DNA of 64,000 nucleotides from Vibrio metschnikovii CIP 69.14 (GTDB lineage: Bacteria; Pseudomonadota; Gammaproteobacteria; Enterobacterales; Vibrionaceae), in NCBI RefSeq assembly GCF_000176155.1, contig NZ_ACZO01000005.1, positions 186,001-250,000 on the forward strand. Direction: 5' to 3'. Below the pieces are notes generated by a model. It was not told where the DNA came from, ran no database searches, and worked only from the letters and a program-made list of their open reading frames with translations. Within the stretch, counting starts at the first letter, position 1, and every line of letters starts with the position of its first letter. A program made the position numbers and the translations under genes. Below, one piece after another: positions 25,901 through 36,589 of this stretch.

Positions 25901-27493
25901 ATGATCTTATCAACGACGCCTAAATTGGGTATAGGGGTCGCAACGTTGGTTGCGGCCCTAGTTATTAGTGCATTGGCCGCTTTGTTGTGGCAACCCCCTT
26001 CTTTTGCGATTAGTCAATTATGGCATGACGCTTATTACCGTCATGTTACTTGGTTTAGTTTCTATCAAGCATTTTTGTCTACGTTACTGAGTGTGGGTTT
26101 TGCTATTCCAGTCGCTCACGCCTTAAGTCGTCGCCGCTTTAAAGGTAAAGATCTTCTCCTCAAGCTGTTTGCGATGACCTTGGTGTTGCCCGTTTTAGTC
26201 GGGGTATTTGGTTTACTCGCGATTTACGGCAATCAAGGATTAGTCGCCAAAATACTTGGCTACTGGCAAATCCGCCTGCCTTTTTCGATTTATGGTTTAA
26301 ACGGAATTTTATTGGCCCATGTATTTTTTAATTTGCCCTATGCAAGTCGATTGTTATTGCAAAGTTTGGTCGCGATTCCACTTGAGCAGCACAAGTTATG
26401 CGCCCATTTAGGCATGAGCAGTTGGCAAAAATTTAAATGGGTTGAGTGGCCAAGACTGCGCCAACAATTACCTCATGTCGCTAGTCTAGTATTTATGCTC
26501 TGTTTTACCAGCTTTGCTACGGTTATGGCATTAGGCGGAGGACCGAAAGCGACAACCATTGAGCTGGCAATTTATCAAGCGATTAAGTTTGATTTTGATT
26601 TAGCGACGGGGGCGTTATTAGCCATTTGGCAAATGTTACTCTGTGGATGCTTATATTTTTCGATGCAATGGTTTACTCGTTGTTTACCTGCAACTCAAGG
26701 AGGGGATTATCCTGTCCAAGTTTGGGGGGGGGACACTCGATTAAAACAATTGTGGGATGGAATGTGGATTGGTGTGGTGATCTTATTAGTCATTCCTCCG
26801 TTACTAATGGTGGTCTTAAGTGGTTTAAATAGCTACCTCTGGCAAGTGTTGAGTAGTCAGGAATTTTGGTTTGCCACCGCTGCCTCTTTTCAAGTGGCCA
26901 GTGTTACCGGTGCGATAGCGTTACTCGCAGGATGTTCGATTGTCATAACGAGTCGTCATTGGCGAATCAATCAACAGTCCATAAAAGCCAATAGTATCGA
27001 ATGGGTGGGCACCATTATTCTGGTTACGCCTGGCTTGGTGATCAGTACTGGGTTATTTTTGTTACTGCGTCAGGCGATAGATATCTTTAGCATGGCTTAT
27101 TGGTTGGTGGTCGTCGTCAATAGTGTCATGGCTCTGCCTTATGTGATTAAAACCTTATCGCAACCGATGCTGCATCTGGCCCAGCAATATCATTTACTGT
27201 GTGCCAGCCTTGGTTTAAGCGGTTGGCAGCGTTTGCGACTGATTGAGTGGCGAGCGCTAAAAAAGCCGTTTGCCCACGCTTTCATCATTAGTTTTTTAGT
27301 CTCAATGGGTGACTTGAGTGCGGTAGCGCTATTTGGTAGTCAGCAGTTTCGCACCCTCCCGCTGTACTTATACCAACTCATGGGTAGCTATCAGATGCAG
27401 GCTGCCGCGGTAGTGTCATTAGCTTTATTGGTCTTTAGCGTGGGTCTTTATTACGGCGTTGAACGGCTATTGCAGATTAAACAGAGAGAGTAA
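25901..27493 (+). CDS. thiP: Thiamine ABC transporter permease
   Basis: The 530-residue permease has two binding-protein-dependent transport modules, each with an EAA-type cytoplasmic loop. In the first it reads LCAHLGMSSWQKFKWVEWPRLRQQLP, in the second LCASLGLSGWQRLRLIEWRALKKPF. About twelve hydrophobic segments are visible. The length matches E. coli ThiP (536 aa). A run of eight G residues (26724-26731) codes for Trp-Gly-Gly in the loop between the modules, where a one-base slip would truncate the protein. Confidence 0.95.
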   Translation: MILSTTPKLGIGVATLVAALVISALAALLWQPPSFAISQLWHDAYYRHVTWFSFYQAFLSTLLSVGFAIPVAHALSRRRFKGKDLLLKLFAMTLVLPVLVGVFGLLAIYGNQGLVAKILGYWQIRLPFSIYGLNGILLAHVFFNLPYASRLLLQSLVAIPLEQHKLCAHLGMSSWQKFKWVEWPRLRQQLPHVASLVFMLCFTSFATVMALGGGPKATTIELAIYQAIKFDFDLATGALLAIWQMLLCGCLYFSMQWFTRCLPATQGGDYPVQVWGGDTRLKQLWDGMWIGVVILLVIPPLLMVVLSGLNSYLWQVLSSQEFWFATAASFQVASVTGAIALLAGCSIVITSRHWRINQQSIKANSIEWVGTIILVTPGLVISTGLFLLLRQAIDIFSMAYWLVVVVNSVMALPYVIKTLSQPMLHLAQQYHLLCASLGLSGWQRLRLIEWRALKKPFAHAFIISFLVSMGDLSAVALFGSQQFRTLPLYLYQLMGSYQMQAAAVVSLALLVFSVGLYYGVERLLQIKQRE

Positions 27494-27496
27494 ATC

Positions 27497-28210
27497 ATGC
27501 TAAATATTGCAAAGCTTACTTATCAATATCAAGATGAGAGTTTCATGTTTGATTTAACGATCAAGCAAGGCAGTATCATGGCGTTGATGGGACCCAGTGG
27601 GGCAGGTAAGTCAACGTTGCTCAGTTTAATTGCTGGTTTTATCGACCCTCAAAGTGGTCAGGTTGAGGTTGAGGGGCATTCTGTGCTCGGTCAACCACCC
27701 CATCAGCGACCTTTTGCAATGCTGTTTCAAGACCACAATTTATTTCATCATCTCACCGTCTGGGAAAATATTGCACTCGGGCTAAATCCAAGCCTTAAAT
27801 TAACCGATAGCCAGCGACAACAAGTGGTTGAGGCGGCACGGCAAGTGGGGCTTGAAGCGTTACTGACGCGTTTGCCTGAGCAACTCTCCGGGGGCCAAAA
27901 ACAACGGGTAGCCTTGGCGCGATGTTTTGTACAAGCCCATCCTATTTGGTTGTTGGATGAACCTTTCTCGGCTCTTGACCCGTTATTACGTGAAGAAATG
28001 TTGGAATTGGTTAAATCATTAGCTAAAGCGCGCTCAGTGACGGTATTGATGGTCACGCATCATCTTAACGATACTCAAACCATTGCTAGTCACTTTGCGT
28101 TTTTAGCTCAAGGTCAAGTACAGGTGACCGGCGAGATTGAGCAGTTGCACGAGCGCAACGCTCACCCATTATTTAGCGAGTTTGTCCGCGCAGGAAGTCA
28201 TCGTAGCTAA
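27497..28210 (+). CDS. thiQ: Thiamine ABC transporter ATPase
   Basis: The nucleotide-binding subunit of the thiamine importer. Walker A GPSGAGKS lies at about residues 32-39, the Q-loop in AMLFQDHNLFHHLTV, the signature LSGGQKQRVALARCF, Walker B WLLDEPFSALD, and the switch VTHHLNDT. Length (237 aa) is near E. coli ThiQ (232). It starts three bases after thiP and closes the operon. The gap after it holds only weak inverted repeats and no clear T-run. Confidence 0.95.
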   Translation: MLNIAKLTYQYQDESFMFDLTIKQGSIMALMGPSGAGKSTLLSLIAGFIDPQSGQVEVEGHSVLGQPPHQRPFAMLFQDHNLFHHLTVWENIALGLNPSLKLTDSQRQQVVEAARQVGLEALLTRLPEQLSGGQKQRVALARCFVQAHPIWLLDEPFSALDPLLREEMLELVKSLAKARSVTVLMVTHHLNDTQTIASHFAFLAQGQVQVTGEIEQLHERNAHPLFSEFVRAGSHRS

Positions 28211-28322
28211 TGGTCACGATGACTGGTTGATCTGATCGTTAACCTTGCTCCGCTTTGCCCTCAATTCCCCGGTGAGTTGAGGTTATTGAAGGCGAACGGT
28301 TTTATTCCAACGGCGGAGAAGT

Positions 28323-28850
28323 TTAGCTATCTTGCCCATAAAGGGTTTTGATCATTTGATAAATTTCTCGCGCCGCTTTGGGCGGCTTTTGACCTTGTTT
28401 CTCTTTACTGGCTTGACGAGCCAATTGGCGTAAACGCTGTCTATCGGCTTCAGGATAGTGCTCCATCAAAGCTTCAATCGCGCTATCACCTTGTTCAACA
28501 ATTTTATCTCGCCATTGCTCTATCTTATGCAAGATAGCGGTAGTTTGAGCGTGTTTATTGCGTAATTTATCCAAAGCGATTTGAATTGGCTCCGGATCAA
28601 CGTGACGCATCATTTTGCCAATGTACTGTAATTGACGGCGACGTGCCTCGTTTTTAAAGCGTTGTGCATCTTTCACCGCTTCGGCTAACTCTTCAGATAG
28701 CGGGACTTTTTGCAAGGCAGATGGTTTTAACTCCACCAATTCTTCACCGAGTTTTTGTAAGACAATCATGTCATTTTTCAGCTCAGTCTTACTGACTAAG
28801 ATGATCTCTTCTTCCTCTTCCCAAGGGGCTTTCTGGTTTTTACGCGCCAT
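28323..28850 (-). CDS. darP: Dual-action ribosomal maturation protein DarP (YjgA, DUF615)
   Basis: A small, highly charged protein that in E. coli associates with 50S precursors and promotes maturation of the peptidyl-transferase region. [38 protein letters not shown] and the [16 protein letters not shown] tail are family-typical. I start at the ATG at 28850 (175 aa); a GTG three codons upstream is less likely. It is divergent from pmbA, its usual neighbour. Confidence 0.92.
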   Translation of the reverse strand: MARKNQKAPWEEEEEIILVSKTELKNDMIVLQKLGEELVELKPSALQKVPLSEELAEAVKDAQRFKNEARRRQLQYIGKMMRHVDPEPIQIALDKLRNKHAQTTAILHKIEQWRDKIVEQGDSAIEALMEHYPEADRQRLRQLARQASKEKQGQKPPKAAREIYQMIKTLYGQDS

Positions 28851-28961
28851 AGTCTTCACTAATTAGTTATTTATCTCTGCTATTTTAGCAAGAATCGTGG
28901 GGAGAAAGCGAAATTCTTGTTATCCTAAGACGATAAAAGCTCAATTAGTTGTGGATGAGAG

Positions 28962-30305
28962 ATGGATATTAGACAGCAAGTGATGATCCAACGTGCCGAA
29001 CTTGAAGCGGCGGTAGCTAAAGCACTCGATATGGCCTCTGCTCAAGCGGATGCCGCCGAAGTGGCAATCAGCAAAAGTACCGGGTTAAGTGTTTCCACTC
29101 ATATGTGTGAAGTGGAAAATGTTGAATTTAATAGCGATGGTGCCTTGGGGATTACCGTCTATCGAGGTCAACGTAAAGGCAGTGCATCAACCTCTGATTT
29201 GAGTGAGAAAGCCATTCATCAGACCGTATTAGCGGCTTTAGATATTGCTCACTTTACCTCGGAAGATCCGTATGCTGGCCCTGCGCCCAAAGCGTTAATG
29301 GTCAAACAGATCCCTGATTTAGACCTGTTTCACCCTGATGAGCCAAATCCAGACCGGGCCGCTTCTATCGCGATTGCGGCCGAGCGTGAAGCTCTCAACT
29401 ACAGCAGTAAAATCAAACAAAGCGATGGCGCGAGCTACGACAGTCATTACGGCGTCAAAGTTTATGGTAATAGCCACGGTTTATTAGCCAGTTATGCTTC
29501 GAGTCGTCACAGCATCAGTTGTAGCGTCATCGGTGAAGGCAAAAATGGCGAGATGGAGCGAGACTACAGCTATACGGTGGCACGTCATCGGGATGACTTA
29601 TGGACACCCCAGCGTGTTGGTCAACAAGCGGCAGAGAAAACCATCCAACGTTTGGATGCTCGCCAACTGAAAACGGGTCAATATCCGGTGATGTTTGCTG
29701 CCGATGTCGCGACTGGCTTAATGGGCCACTTAGTGACGGCGATCAGTGGTGGCAGTCTGTATCGTAAATCCTCTTTTTTGTTGGATCATTTAGGTCAGCA
29801 AATTCTGCCCAGTTGGTTCACGATTAATGAGCGTCCACACTTATTGCGCGGCCTCGCTTCGACCCCTTTCGATAGTGAAGGGGTGGCGACGATTGACCGA
29901 GAGATCATCACTGATGGTGTTCTAGCAACGTACTTATTAACCAGTTACGCCGCACGGAAGATGAACATGCAGCCAACAGGGCATGCTGGTGGGATCCATA
30001 ACTGGTTTATTGCTTCTACTGGGCAAGATTTTGCTCAATTACTCAAAACAATGGGCCGTGGTTTGTTGGTTACTGAGGTGATGGGGCAAGGTGTGAATAC
30101 GGTGACTGGAGATTATTCTCGCGGCGCAGCAGGATTTTGGGTAGAAGATGGCCAAATTCAGTATCCTGTATCTGGTGTAACCATTGCTGGTAACTTAAAA
30201 ACCATGTTTCAGCAATTGCTGGCGGTCGGGACTGATGTCGAAACTCGTTCACAAATTCAAACGGGTTCGATGTTGATCGAATCAATGAAAGTTGCCGGTG
30301 AATAA
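28962..30305 (+). CDS. pmbA: Metalloprotease subunit PmbA (TldE)
   Basis: PmbA/TldE pairs with TldD to form a heteromeric protease that matures peptides such as microcin B17 and degrades unfolded peptides and antitoxins. The 447-residue sequence shows family segments [44 protein letters not shown] and [31 protein letters not shown]. TldE subunits lack the zinc-binding HExxH held by TldD, and none is present here. tldD is not in the window. Confidence 0.95.
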   Translation: MDIRQQVMIQRAELEAAVAKALDMASAQADAAEVAISKSTGLSVSTHMCEVENVEFNSDGALGITVYRGQRKGSASTSDLSEKAIHQTVLAALDIAHFTSEDPYAGPAPKALMVKQIPDLDLFHPDEPNPDRAASIAIAAEREALNYSSKIKQSDGASYDSHYGVKVYGNSHGLLASYASSRHSISCSVIGEGKNGEMERDYSYTVARHRDDLWTPQRVGQQAAEKTIQRLDARQLKTGQYPVMFAADVATGLMGHLVTAISGGSLYRKSSFLLDHLGQQILPSWFTINERPHLLRGLASTPFDSEGVATIDREIITDGVLATYLLTSYAARKMNMQPTGHAGGIHNWFIASTGQDFAQLLKTMGRGLLVTEVMGQGVNTVTGDYSRGAAGFWVEDGQIQYPVSGVTIAGNLKTMFQQLLAVGTDVETRSQIQTGSMLIESMKVAGE

Positions 30306-30322
30306 CGCTAACAGCTAGGCCC

Positions 30323-30350
30323 CAAAGCGCTGAATACCATCAGCGCTTTG
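30323..30350. terminator. Stem-loop between convergent pmbA and mgtE
   Basis: A perfect 11-bp inverted repeat (CAAAGCGCTGA / TCAGCGCTTTG) with a 6-nt loop lies 17 bases after the pmbA stop. Neither flank has a T-run, so it is either an atypical shared terminator or an RNA-stabilising 3' stem. Confidence 0.45.
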
Positions 30351-30376
30351 AGTCATCCGACATTAAAACGATGTCG

Positions 30377-31732
30377 CTAAATCAGTAGTGTCGCTAAACC
30401 CAAGAAAACCGATAAACCGACCACGTCGGTCACGGTGGTTAATGCCATACCACCAGCTAATGCGGGATCGATATTCATTTTTTTGAGTAGGATAGGAATC
30501 GTCACACCCGCGACGCCCGCAATGAATAGGTTGGCCATCATGGCGGCAGAAATAATCCCACCCAACAGCCATTCTCCTTTCCATAACACGACGATCGCAC
30601 CAATGATCAGCGCCCATAATATGCCATTAAAAAAACCGATCGCGGCCTCTTTAAGCAACAGTTCGCGTTTATTACTATCACCAATGTGGCCAAGAGCCAA
30701 TCCACGGATCACCAACGCTACGGTTTGATTACCAGCTACCCCCCCCATAGAGGGTACAATGGTCATTAATACCGCAATGGCAGCCATTTGCTCTAATGTC
30801 GCTTCAAACATATTCGACACCGAAGCGGCAGTCAGTGCCGCTAAGACGTTGGCACCTAGCCAAATACTGCGCTTACGAGTCGATTTTAACACGGGGGCAA
30901 AGGTATCTTCATCGTCATTCATGCCCGCCATGCTCATCATTGAGTGCTCGGCATCTTCACGAATCACATCGACCACATCATCGATGGTAATTCGACCCAC
31001 TAAGTGTTGGTGCTCATCGACCACCGGAGCAGAGACCCAGTTACGTCGCTCAAACAGACTAGCGACATCCGAGTCTTTAGCATCGACCTTAATCGCTTCA
31101 TCGGCATCTTCCATCACTTCACTGACTTGAATGTCAGGCTGAGTCGTGATGAGGGTGGCTAAAGGTAGGTAACCAATCAGTTTGCTCTCTTCGTCAATGA
31201 CGTACAGTGAGTCTGTGGCATAGGGCAGTTGGCCTTTCATCCGTAAATAACGCAGTACAACATCAACATCAACGTCACCACGAATAGTGATGACGTCAGT
31301 ATTCATTAGACCGCCAGCGGTATCTTCTGGATAAGACATCGCTGTTTCGACACGTTGACGCTCGGCGGCATCCATTTGTGCCAATACTTCACGAGAGACG
31401 TCATCCGGTAAGCTACGCAGTACATAAGCTAAATCGTCACTGTGCATCCCTTCGGTTGCTTCGATGAGCATCTCTGGAGCCATCTTCGAGACTAACGCAT
31501 CTTTGACGTCTTCGTTGAGCTCTTCAAGGATCTCGCCGTAATCTTCAGGGTCGGTCAATTGCCACAAAACATCACGAGCTTTGCGGGGAGAGGCTTCTAA
31601 CAGGTGGGCTATATCTTCCGGTTCCATGTCCTGCAGTTGCCTGCGCACATGAACAAAGCGGCCATTTTCTAGGGCTTCAGTAATTTCTTGGAGGGTGTTA
31701 TGGGCTTGGTCAAATTCAATCGGTTCGGCCAT
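30377..31732 (-). CDS. mgtE: Magnesium transporter MgtE
   Basis: The 451-residue protein has the MgtE layout: an N-terminal helical Mg-sensing domain (about 1-130), two CBS domains (about 135-255, with LIGYLPLATLI and LVGRITIDDVVDVI), and a C-terminal domain of five membrane helices (about 285-450). The pore signature PSMGGVAGNQTVALVIRGLALG is intact. It mediates gated Mg2+ entry at the inner membrane. A separate promoter is likely, since 158 bases separate it from npr. Confidence 0.96.
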   Translation of the reverse strand: MAEPIEFDQAHNTLQEITEALENGRFVHVRRQLQDMEPEDIAHLLEASPRKARDVLWQLTDPEDYGEILEELNEDVKDALVSKMAPEMLIEATEGMHSDDLAYVLRSLPDDVSREVLAQMDAAERQRVETAMSYPEDTAGGLMNTDVITIRGDVDVDVVLRYLRMKGQLPYATDSLYVIDEESKLIGYLPLATLITTQPDIQVSEVMEDADEAIKVDAKDSDVASLFERRNWVSAPVVDEHQHLVGRITIDDVVDVIREDAEHSMMSMAGMNDDEDTFAPVLKSTRKRSIWLGANVLAALTAASVSNMFEATLEQMAAIAVLMTIVPSMGGVAGNQTVALVIRGLALGHIGDSNKRELLLKEAAIGFFNGILWALIIGAIVVLWKGEWLLGGIISAAMMANLFIAGVAGVTIPILLKKMNIDPALAGGMALTTVTDVVGLSVFLGLATLLI

Positions 31733-31890
31733 GCTTCCTCCTCACGGTTATTAAGTTTTTGACAATAGACAGAATAGTAACTTAATTTGCGAATCAAGTA
31801 ACCTGAAGATATTGGAGCGGTCAATGTCAATAGGATTAACAACGAATTAACATTCGACGGTAGGGATAGGTGAAGAAGACCCGATAACGT

Positions 31891-32169
31891 TTATTCGCTC
31901 TCATCAAATTTACTTTCAATCAGTTGGCATACCGCATCCAGAGCCGTGCTGGCATCGTCGCCATCAGCACAAATCGAGATTCTCTGTCCTTGGGCCGATT
32001 CGAGCATCAGCAAGCCCATCACACTGTCGGCGGTGGCTTGCTTATCATCTTCGCCTTTAATGGTAATTACCGCTTGAAAAGATTGAGCGAGCTCGACTAG
32101 CTTCACCGCAGCACGCGCATGTAGCCCCAGTTTATTTTGAATAAAGACCGTACGATGCTCGTGTGCCAT
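31891..32169 (-). CDS. ptsO: Phosphocarrier NPr of the nitrogen phosphotransferase system
   Basis: A HPr-fold protein of 92 residues, with the phosphorylation site in [17 protein letters not shown] (His at about residue 17). The second conserved segment is [18 protein letters not shown]. Its place behind rapZ and ptsN marks it as NPr, which relays phosphate from PtsP to PtsN, rather than the sugar HPr. Six bases separate it from rapZ. Confidence 0.93.
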   Translation of the reverse strand: MAHEHRTVFIQNKLGLHARAAVKLVELAQSFQAVITIKGEDDKQATADSVMGLLMLESAQGQRISICADGDDASTALDAVCQLIESKFDESE

Positions 32170-32175
32170 AAGGGA

Positions 32176-33036
32176 TTATCCTTGGTGTTTCTCTAATGAA
32201 TGATGGCGTATCTGGACTTGATGACCCAGTTGGGCGAAGTACTCACCGAGTTGTTGAGTGAGATACACCGAGCGATGTTTGCCCCCTGTACAGCCAATCG
32301 CAATGGTTAAATAACTGCGATTGTTTTTTTCCAGCAGCGGTAACCAATATTCAAAAAAACGTTGAATATGCAGTTTTAATTCAAGGACGTCGCTGTGACT
32401 TTCAAGAAACGATTTGATGGGCGCATCAAGTCCAGTGAGAGGGCGTAAATCCGGCTCCCAATGAGGGTTGGGCAAAAAACGCACATCAAACACGTAATCC
32501 GCGTCGCTTGGTATACCATATTTAAAGCCAAAGGATTGGAAGACCATCACTAAATCACGCCGTTCACGCCCTTCGACTCGCATACGTACAGTTTCGCTCA
32601 GCTCATGCAAAGATTGATTGCTGCTGTCTAGTAACAGATCCGCCTGCTCTTTTAATGGTGCTAATAGACACTGTTCCCGCTCGATGGCTTGAGCTAAGGT
32701 CGGTTTATCATCTTGTAATGATAAGGGGTGAATGCGGCGTGTTTCACTGTAGCGTTTGAGCAGTGTCTCTTTGCTGGCATCCAGAAAGAGCACACTGACG
32801 TCATTATTTTTTTTGAGTTGGTCTAAAACATCTTCCACCAAACTCGGTTCTTTCGGTAAGTTACGGATATCAATACTCACCGCGACATTTTGCTTGCTGT
32901 CTTGCACCGATTGTATGAAGGCATCTAATAAGCTAACGGGCAGATTATCGACACAATAGTAACCTAAGTCTTCAAGGACTCGTAAGGCGACACTTTTCCC
33001 CGCGCCAGATTGACCACTCACTACAATTAAACGCAT
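32176..33036 (-). CDS. rapZ: RNase adapter protein RapZ
   Basis: RapZ binds small RNAs such as GlmZ and guides RNase E in E. coli, setting glucosamine-6-phosphate synthesis to demand. The Walker A GQSGAGKS is at residues 8-15 (numbered from the ATG at 33036) and a Walker B-like VLFLDAS follows. The C-terminal RNA-binding domain contains [16 protein letters not shown] and the [11 protein letters not shown] motif. I start at the ATG at 33036 (286 aa); a GTG one codon earlier is not needed. Five-to-eight-base gaps on both sides fit one operon. Confidence 0.95.
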   Translation of the reverse strand: MRLIVVSGQSGAGKSVALRVLEDLGYYCVDNLPVSLLDAFIQSVQDSKQNVAVSIDIRNLPKEPSLVEDVLDQLKKNNDVSVLFLDASKETLLKRYSETRRIHPLSLQDDKPTLAQAIEREQCLLAPLKEQADLLLDSSNQSLHELSETVRMRVEGRERRDLVMVFQSFGFKYGIPSDADYVFDVRFLPNPHWEPDLRPLTGLDAPIKSFLESHSDVLELKLHIQRFFEYWLPLLEKNNRSYLTIAIGCTGGKHRSVYLTQQLGEYFAQLGHQVQIRHHSLEKHQG

Positions 33037-33044
33037 CACAAGAC

Positions 33045-33497
33045 CTATTGAGGTTGATTGAGCATAATATCGTATAGCTCTTGGTCGCTTTCGGCGTGTC
33101 TGAGCTGCTTAAGAATTTGCTTGTCGTTGAGGCGTTCGGCCATGCAAGATAAGGTTTTCAAGTGCTCTTTACACTGCTCTTCTGGAACCAGTAAAGCAAA
33201 CAAAAGATCAACCGGTCGGTTATCAATGGCATCAAACTCAATCGGTTCAGCACACTGAATCAATACGGCGACCGCCTTTTCACTGTCAGTCATTCGGGCA
33301 TGGGGAATCGCAATACCATTACCGATGCCAGTACTGCCCATTTTTTCACGACTGAGCATGCATTCAAACAGCTCAGTGGCATTTTGGCCGGTATGTTGAG
33401 CGGCGATTTCACTGATGATTTCTAATGCTCGTTTCTTGCTAGAACATTGGACTGCACTTTTGGTGCAGTCCAATGAGAGTACTTCGCTTAATTGCAT
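33045..33497 (-). CDS. ptsN: PTS IIA-like nitrogen-regulatory protein PtsN
   Basis: EIIA-Ntr domain of 150 residues, with the phosphoacceptor histidine in [11 protein letters not shown] (about residue 68). It accepts phosphate from NPr and regulates potassium transport and related functions in E. coli rather than sugar uptake. The position between hpf and rapZ in the rpoN operon is the classical one. One base separates it from hpf. Confidence 0.96.
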   Translation of the reverse strand: MQLSEVLSLDCTKSAVQCSSKKRALEIISEIAAQHTGQNATELFECMLSREKMGSTGIGNGIAIPHARMTDSEKAVAVLIQCAEPIEFDAIDNRPVDLLFALLVPEEQCKEHLKTLSCMAERLNDKQILKQLRHAESDQELYDIMLNQPQ

Positions 33498-33498
33498 G

Positions 33499-33786
33499 TT
33501 AATGGCTACTTAGCTTTTCTTTATGCTTGTTGAGTTGACGAGAGAGTTTATCCACTAAACTGTCGATCGCGGCGTACATATTTTCATCGTCTGCCGTCGC
33601 GTGGATTTCTCCCTGGTTTACGTGGAGCGTAGCTTCGGCGATCTGGCGAAGTTTTTCAACCCGTAAAATCACTTGAGTGGTATTGATATGCTCGAAAAAG
33701 CGCTCAAGCTTTTGAAACTTCGAATGAACATAGTCTTGCATTGCATCGGTAAGATCAATGTGGTGGCCTTGGATATTGATTTGCAT
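33499..33786 (-). CDS. hpf: Ribosome hibernation-promoting factor, short form
   Basis: A 95-residue protein of the HPF/YfiA family. It binds the decoding region of the 30S subunit and with RMF drives 100S dimers in starvation. MQINIQGHHIDLTDAM, KLERFFEHI and HATADDENMYAAIDSLVDKL are family motifs. No long C-terminal dimerisation domain is present, so this is the short type. I start at the ATG at 33786, which has AAGGA six bases upstream, in line with E. coli HPF. Confidence 0.95.
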   Translation of the reverse strand: MQINIQGHHIDLTDAMQDYVHSKFQKLERFFEHINTTQVILRVEKLRQIAEATLHVNQGEIHATADDENMYAAIDSLVDKLSRQLNKHKEKLSSH

Positions 33787-33809
33787 AGACATTCCTTCTC
33801 TGTTGGGCC

Positions 33810-35264
33810 TTATAACAGGCGTTTCCGCTGACTCGAGGGCGCAATGGCCAAAGATTCACGGTATTTCGCAATTGTCCGTCTTGCTACCTGAATCCCTTGA
33901 TCAGCGAGTAGGGCTGCGATTTTACTATCACTTAATGGCTTCGCTGGGTTTTCTGCCGCCACCAATTTTTTAATCAGGGCGCGAATCGCAGTCGATGAAC
34001 ACTCTCCGCCATTATCGGTACTGACATGACTCGAGAAAAAGTACTTTAATTCAAAAATACCCCGTGGGGTGTGCATGTATTTCTGGGTCGTCACTCGAGA
34101 AATGGTTGATTCATGCATTTCCACGATCTGTGCCACGTCATTTAACACCATCGGTTTCATGGCTTCTTCGCCATATTCGAAGAAATCACGTTGATGTTCA
34201 ACTATGCACTTGGCAACTTTGAGCAAGGTCTCGTTTCGGCTTTCTAGGCTCTTAATTAACCACTTTGCCTCTTGCAAATTCGACCGAATGTAGTTGCTGT
34301 CGGGATTATTACCGCGGGCAAGACTAGCGTATTGCTGATTGATCTTTAATTTCGGGACACTATCAGGATTAATGCTGACTTGCCATTTACCTCGGTCTTT
34401 ATAAACCGAGACATCGGGAACGACATATTCCGCTTGTTCTTGAGAGATTCGATTACCTGGACGAGGATCTAACTGTTGAATCAGTTGTAGCGCGTCACGT
34501 AAGGCCTCTTCTTTGAGTTTGCTCTCTTTAACAATCAATTTAAAGTCACGGTTACCCAACAGGTCGATGTAATCAGTGAGTAGCAGTTTGGCTTCGCTTA
34601 ACCAAGGTGTCTCACTTGGATAGGTTGCCAATTGCAGTAATAAACAATCTTGCAGATTGATCGACGCGACGCCAAGGGGATCAAACTGTTGGATACGTTT
34701 TCGAACCGCTTCGACTTCATCCAGTTCGATCTCTTGTTCTGCGAAGTTTTCTAAAATCTCACTTAGGGGGACGGTGAGATAACCGTGATCGTCGATCGCG
34801 TCGATTAACGCTCGGGCGATGGTACGATCGGTATCACTAAAGGGGGTCAGATCGAGTTGCCACAATAAATAATCTTGTAGCGTTTCGGTGGTCTCTCCTT
34901 GATAAACCGGTAAGTCATCGTCGAAGGCTAACCCCGTACTGCCACTGTTAGCGCTGTAGACATCATCCCAAGTGGCGTCCATTTCTAGTTCGGCACTGAT
35001 TTCTGATTTTTCGATTAATTGTGAACTGTCTTCTGGTTCGCTCGCCTCTGCACTCGGAGCTGGGTCTTCATTGCGCGCAGAGTTGTCGTTAGCCGAGAAC
35101 TCTTCAATGGTCTCTTCAACATCCAATAGCGGGTTAGAGATCAAGGCTTCTTGAATCTCTTGTTGTAGATCCAAGGTAGAAAGTTGCAGCAAACGGATGG
35201 CTTGCTGCAACTGGGGAGTCATGGCTAACTGTTGACCAAGCTTGAGCTGTAATGAAGGTTTCAT
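33810..35264 (-). CDS. rpoN: RNA polymerase sigma-54 factor RpoN
   Basis: The 484-residue sigma-54 has region I (residues 1-50, Gln/Leu-rich: [30 protein letters not shown]), an acidic linker (about 55-105), a core-binding domain, a helix-turn-helix ([17 protein letters not shown]) and the RpoN box [10 protein letters not shown] near the C-terminus. It governs enhancer-dependent transcription, in Vibrio including flagella, nitrogen assimilation and quorum-sensing small RNAs. It heads the rpoN-hpf-ptsN-rapZ-ptsO set. A 99-base gap separates it from lptB. Confidence 0.97.
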   Translation of the reverse strand: MKPSLQLKLGQQLAMTPQLQQAIRLLQLSTLDLQQEIQEALISNPLLDVEETIEEFSANDNSARNEDPAPSAEASEPEDSSQLIEKSEISAELEMDATWDDVYSANSGSTGLAFDDDLPVYQGETTETLQDYLLWQLDLTPFSDTDRTIARALIDAIDDHGYLTVPLSEILENFAEQEIELDEVEAVRKRIQQFDPLGVASINLQDCLLLQLATYPSETPWLSEAKLLLTDYIDLLGNRDFKLIVKESKLKEEALRDALQLIQQLDPRPGNRISQEQAEYVVPDVSVYKDRGKWQVSINPDSVPKLKINQQYASLARGNNPDSNYIRSNLQEAKWLIKSLESRNETLLKVAKCIVEHQRDFFEYGEEAMKPMVLNDVAQIVEMHESTISRVTTQKYMHTPRGIFELKYFFSSHVSTDNGGECSSTAIRALIKKLVAAENPAKPLSDSKIAALLADQGIQVARRTIAKYRESLAIAPSSQRKRLL

Positions 35265-35363
35265 TCAGTATTAACTACCTTGTCTAGGTGATGCCTTACT
35301 TGATGTTTATCCTGCGACGTTGATGCCTATCCTACTGATCATTGATAAGTAGTCGTACTGTAA

Positions 35364-36089
35364 TCATAGACGGAATTGTTCACCAAGATAAACCTGTTTT
35401 ACTTGTTCATTATTCAGGACTTCGTGTGGAGTGCCTTCGGCAATCAAACGTCCTTGACTGACAATATACGCTTTTTCACACACGTCGAGGGTTTCTCGTA
35501 CGTTATGGTCGGTGATCAGCACACCCAGTCCACGATCGCGCAAGTGCTCAATGATTTTCTTAATATCAATGACTGAAATAGGATCGACGCCAGCAAATGG
35601 CTCATCGAGTAAGATAAATTTCGGATTGGCAGCCAATGCGCGGGCAATTTCTACTCGGCGGCGTTCACCACCTGACAGTGCCATGCCCGCACTGTGACGA
35701 ATATGTTGAATATGAAACTCTTCGAGAAGATCTTCAAGTTTATCTTGTCGCTCTTCATGGGTCATTTCTTCACGCGTTTGTAAGACCGCCATGATGTTAT
35801 CCTCGACCGATAATTTGCGAAAAATCGAGGCTTCTTGCGGTAGATAACCAATGCCTAGTCGTGATCGGCTGTGCATCGGCAAAATGCTAATGTCTTTATC
35901 GTCGATCATGATTGAGCCTTCATCGCGCGCGACCAAGCCAACAATCATATAGAATGAGGTGGTTTTACCGGCACCATTGGGGCCAAGTAAACCGACGATC
36001 TGCCCAGATTCAACTTGTAGGCTCACATCGGAGACAACTTTACGTTTTTTATAGCTTTTGGCTAAATGTTCTGCTTTGAGTATCGACAT
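35364..36089 (-). CDS. lptB: LPS export ATPase LptB
   Basis: LptB is the cytoplasmic ATPase of LptB2FGC, which extracts LPS from the inner membrane. Walker A GPNGAGKT is near residues 35-42, signature [15 protein letters not shown], Walker [13 protein letters not shown], switch ITDHNVRE. Length is 241 aa, as in E. coli. Two bases separate it from lptA. Its partners lptF and lptG are at the far right of the window. Confidence 0.97.
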   Translation of the reverse strand: MSILKAEHLAKSYKKRKVVSDVSLQVESGQIVGLLGPNGAGKTTSFYMIVGLVARDEGSIMIDDKDISILPMHSRSRLGIGYLPQEASIFRKLSVEDNIMAVLQTREEMTHEERQDKLEDLLEEFHIQHIRHSAGMALSGGERRRVEIARALAANPKFILLDEPFAGVDPISVIDIKKIIEHLRDRGLGVLITDHNVRETLDVCEKAYIVSQGRLIAEGTPHEVLNNEQVKQVYLGEQFRL

Positions 36090-36091
36090 AA

Positions 36092-36589
36092 TTAATCTTG
36101 CTGCACGGCTTGAGGTTGAAGAATGGTAGAGACGCGTTCCGATCCCTGTCCATCAGCAATCAGTTTTTGTGATGAGATCTGATAGCGAATTTGCTGACCC
36201 CGGATCTCGCTGTCATCTTGAGCTAACATCGCTTGACCAATCATCAGCAGTTCGTCGTCAGCCATTTTGTAATACAGCTGCTTTGCTTGACCGTGCAAGG
36301 TTTTTCCCTCATCGGTCAACTGGGAAAAGGTAGCAGGATTGCCATAACCTTCAATTTGTTCGATTTTGCCGTTTTCCGGATTACGAATCACGACCAGTCG
36401 TTCAGCATTGATATTAATACTGCCCTGAACAAGTTTAACATTAGAAATATAGGTCACTCGGTTGTTCTTCATATCCAACTGCAGGCTATCTGAGTTGATA
36501 TGAATGGGCTGTTGGGTATCAGTAGACAGAGCCAATGTCGGTGCCGAAGCAAATAAACAAGCCAAAAGACTAAGGTGTGAAAGTTTCAT
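36092..36589 (-). CDS. lptA: LPS transport periplasmic bridge protein LptA
   Basis: LptA monomers stack to form the periplasmic bridge for LPS between LptC and LptD. I start at the ATG at 36589 (165 aa), which has AAGG five bases upstream and begins a normal signal peptide ([20 protein letters not shown]). An ATG five codons earlier is less suitable. The OstA-like beta-jellyroll region ([29 protein letters not shown]) follows. The start lies within the end of lptC (20-base overlap). Confidence 0.93.
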   Translation of the reverse strand: MKLSHLSLLACLFASAPTLALSTDTQQPIHINSDSLQLDMKNNRVTYISNVKLVQGSININAERLVVIRNPENGKIEQIEGYGNPATFSQLTDEGKTLHGQAKQLYYKMADDELLMIGQAMLAQDDSEIRGQQIRYQISSQKLIADGQGSERVSTILQPQAVQQD

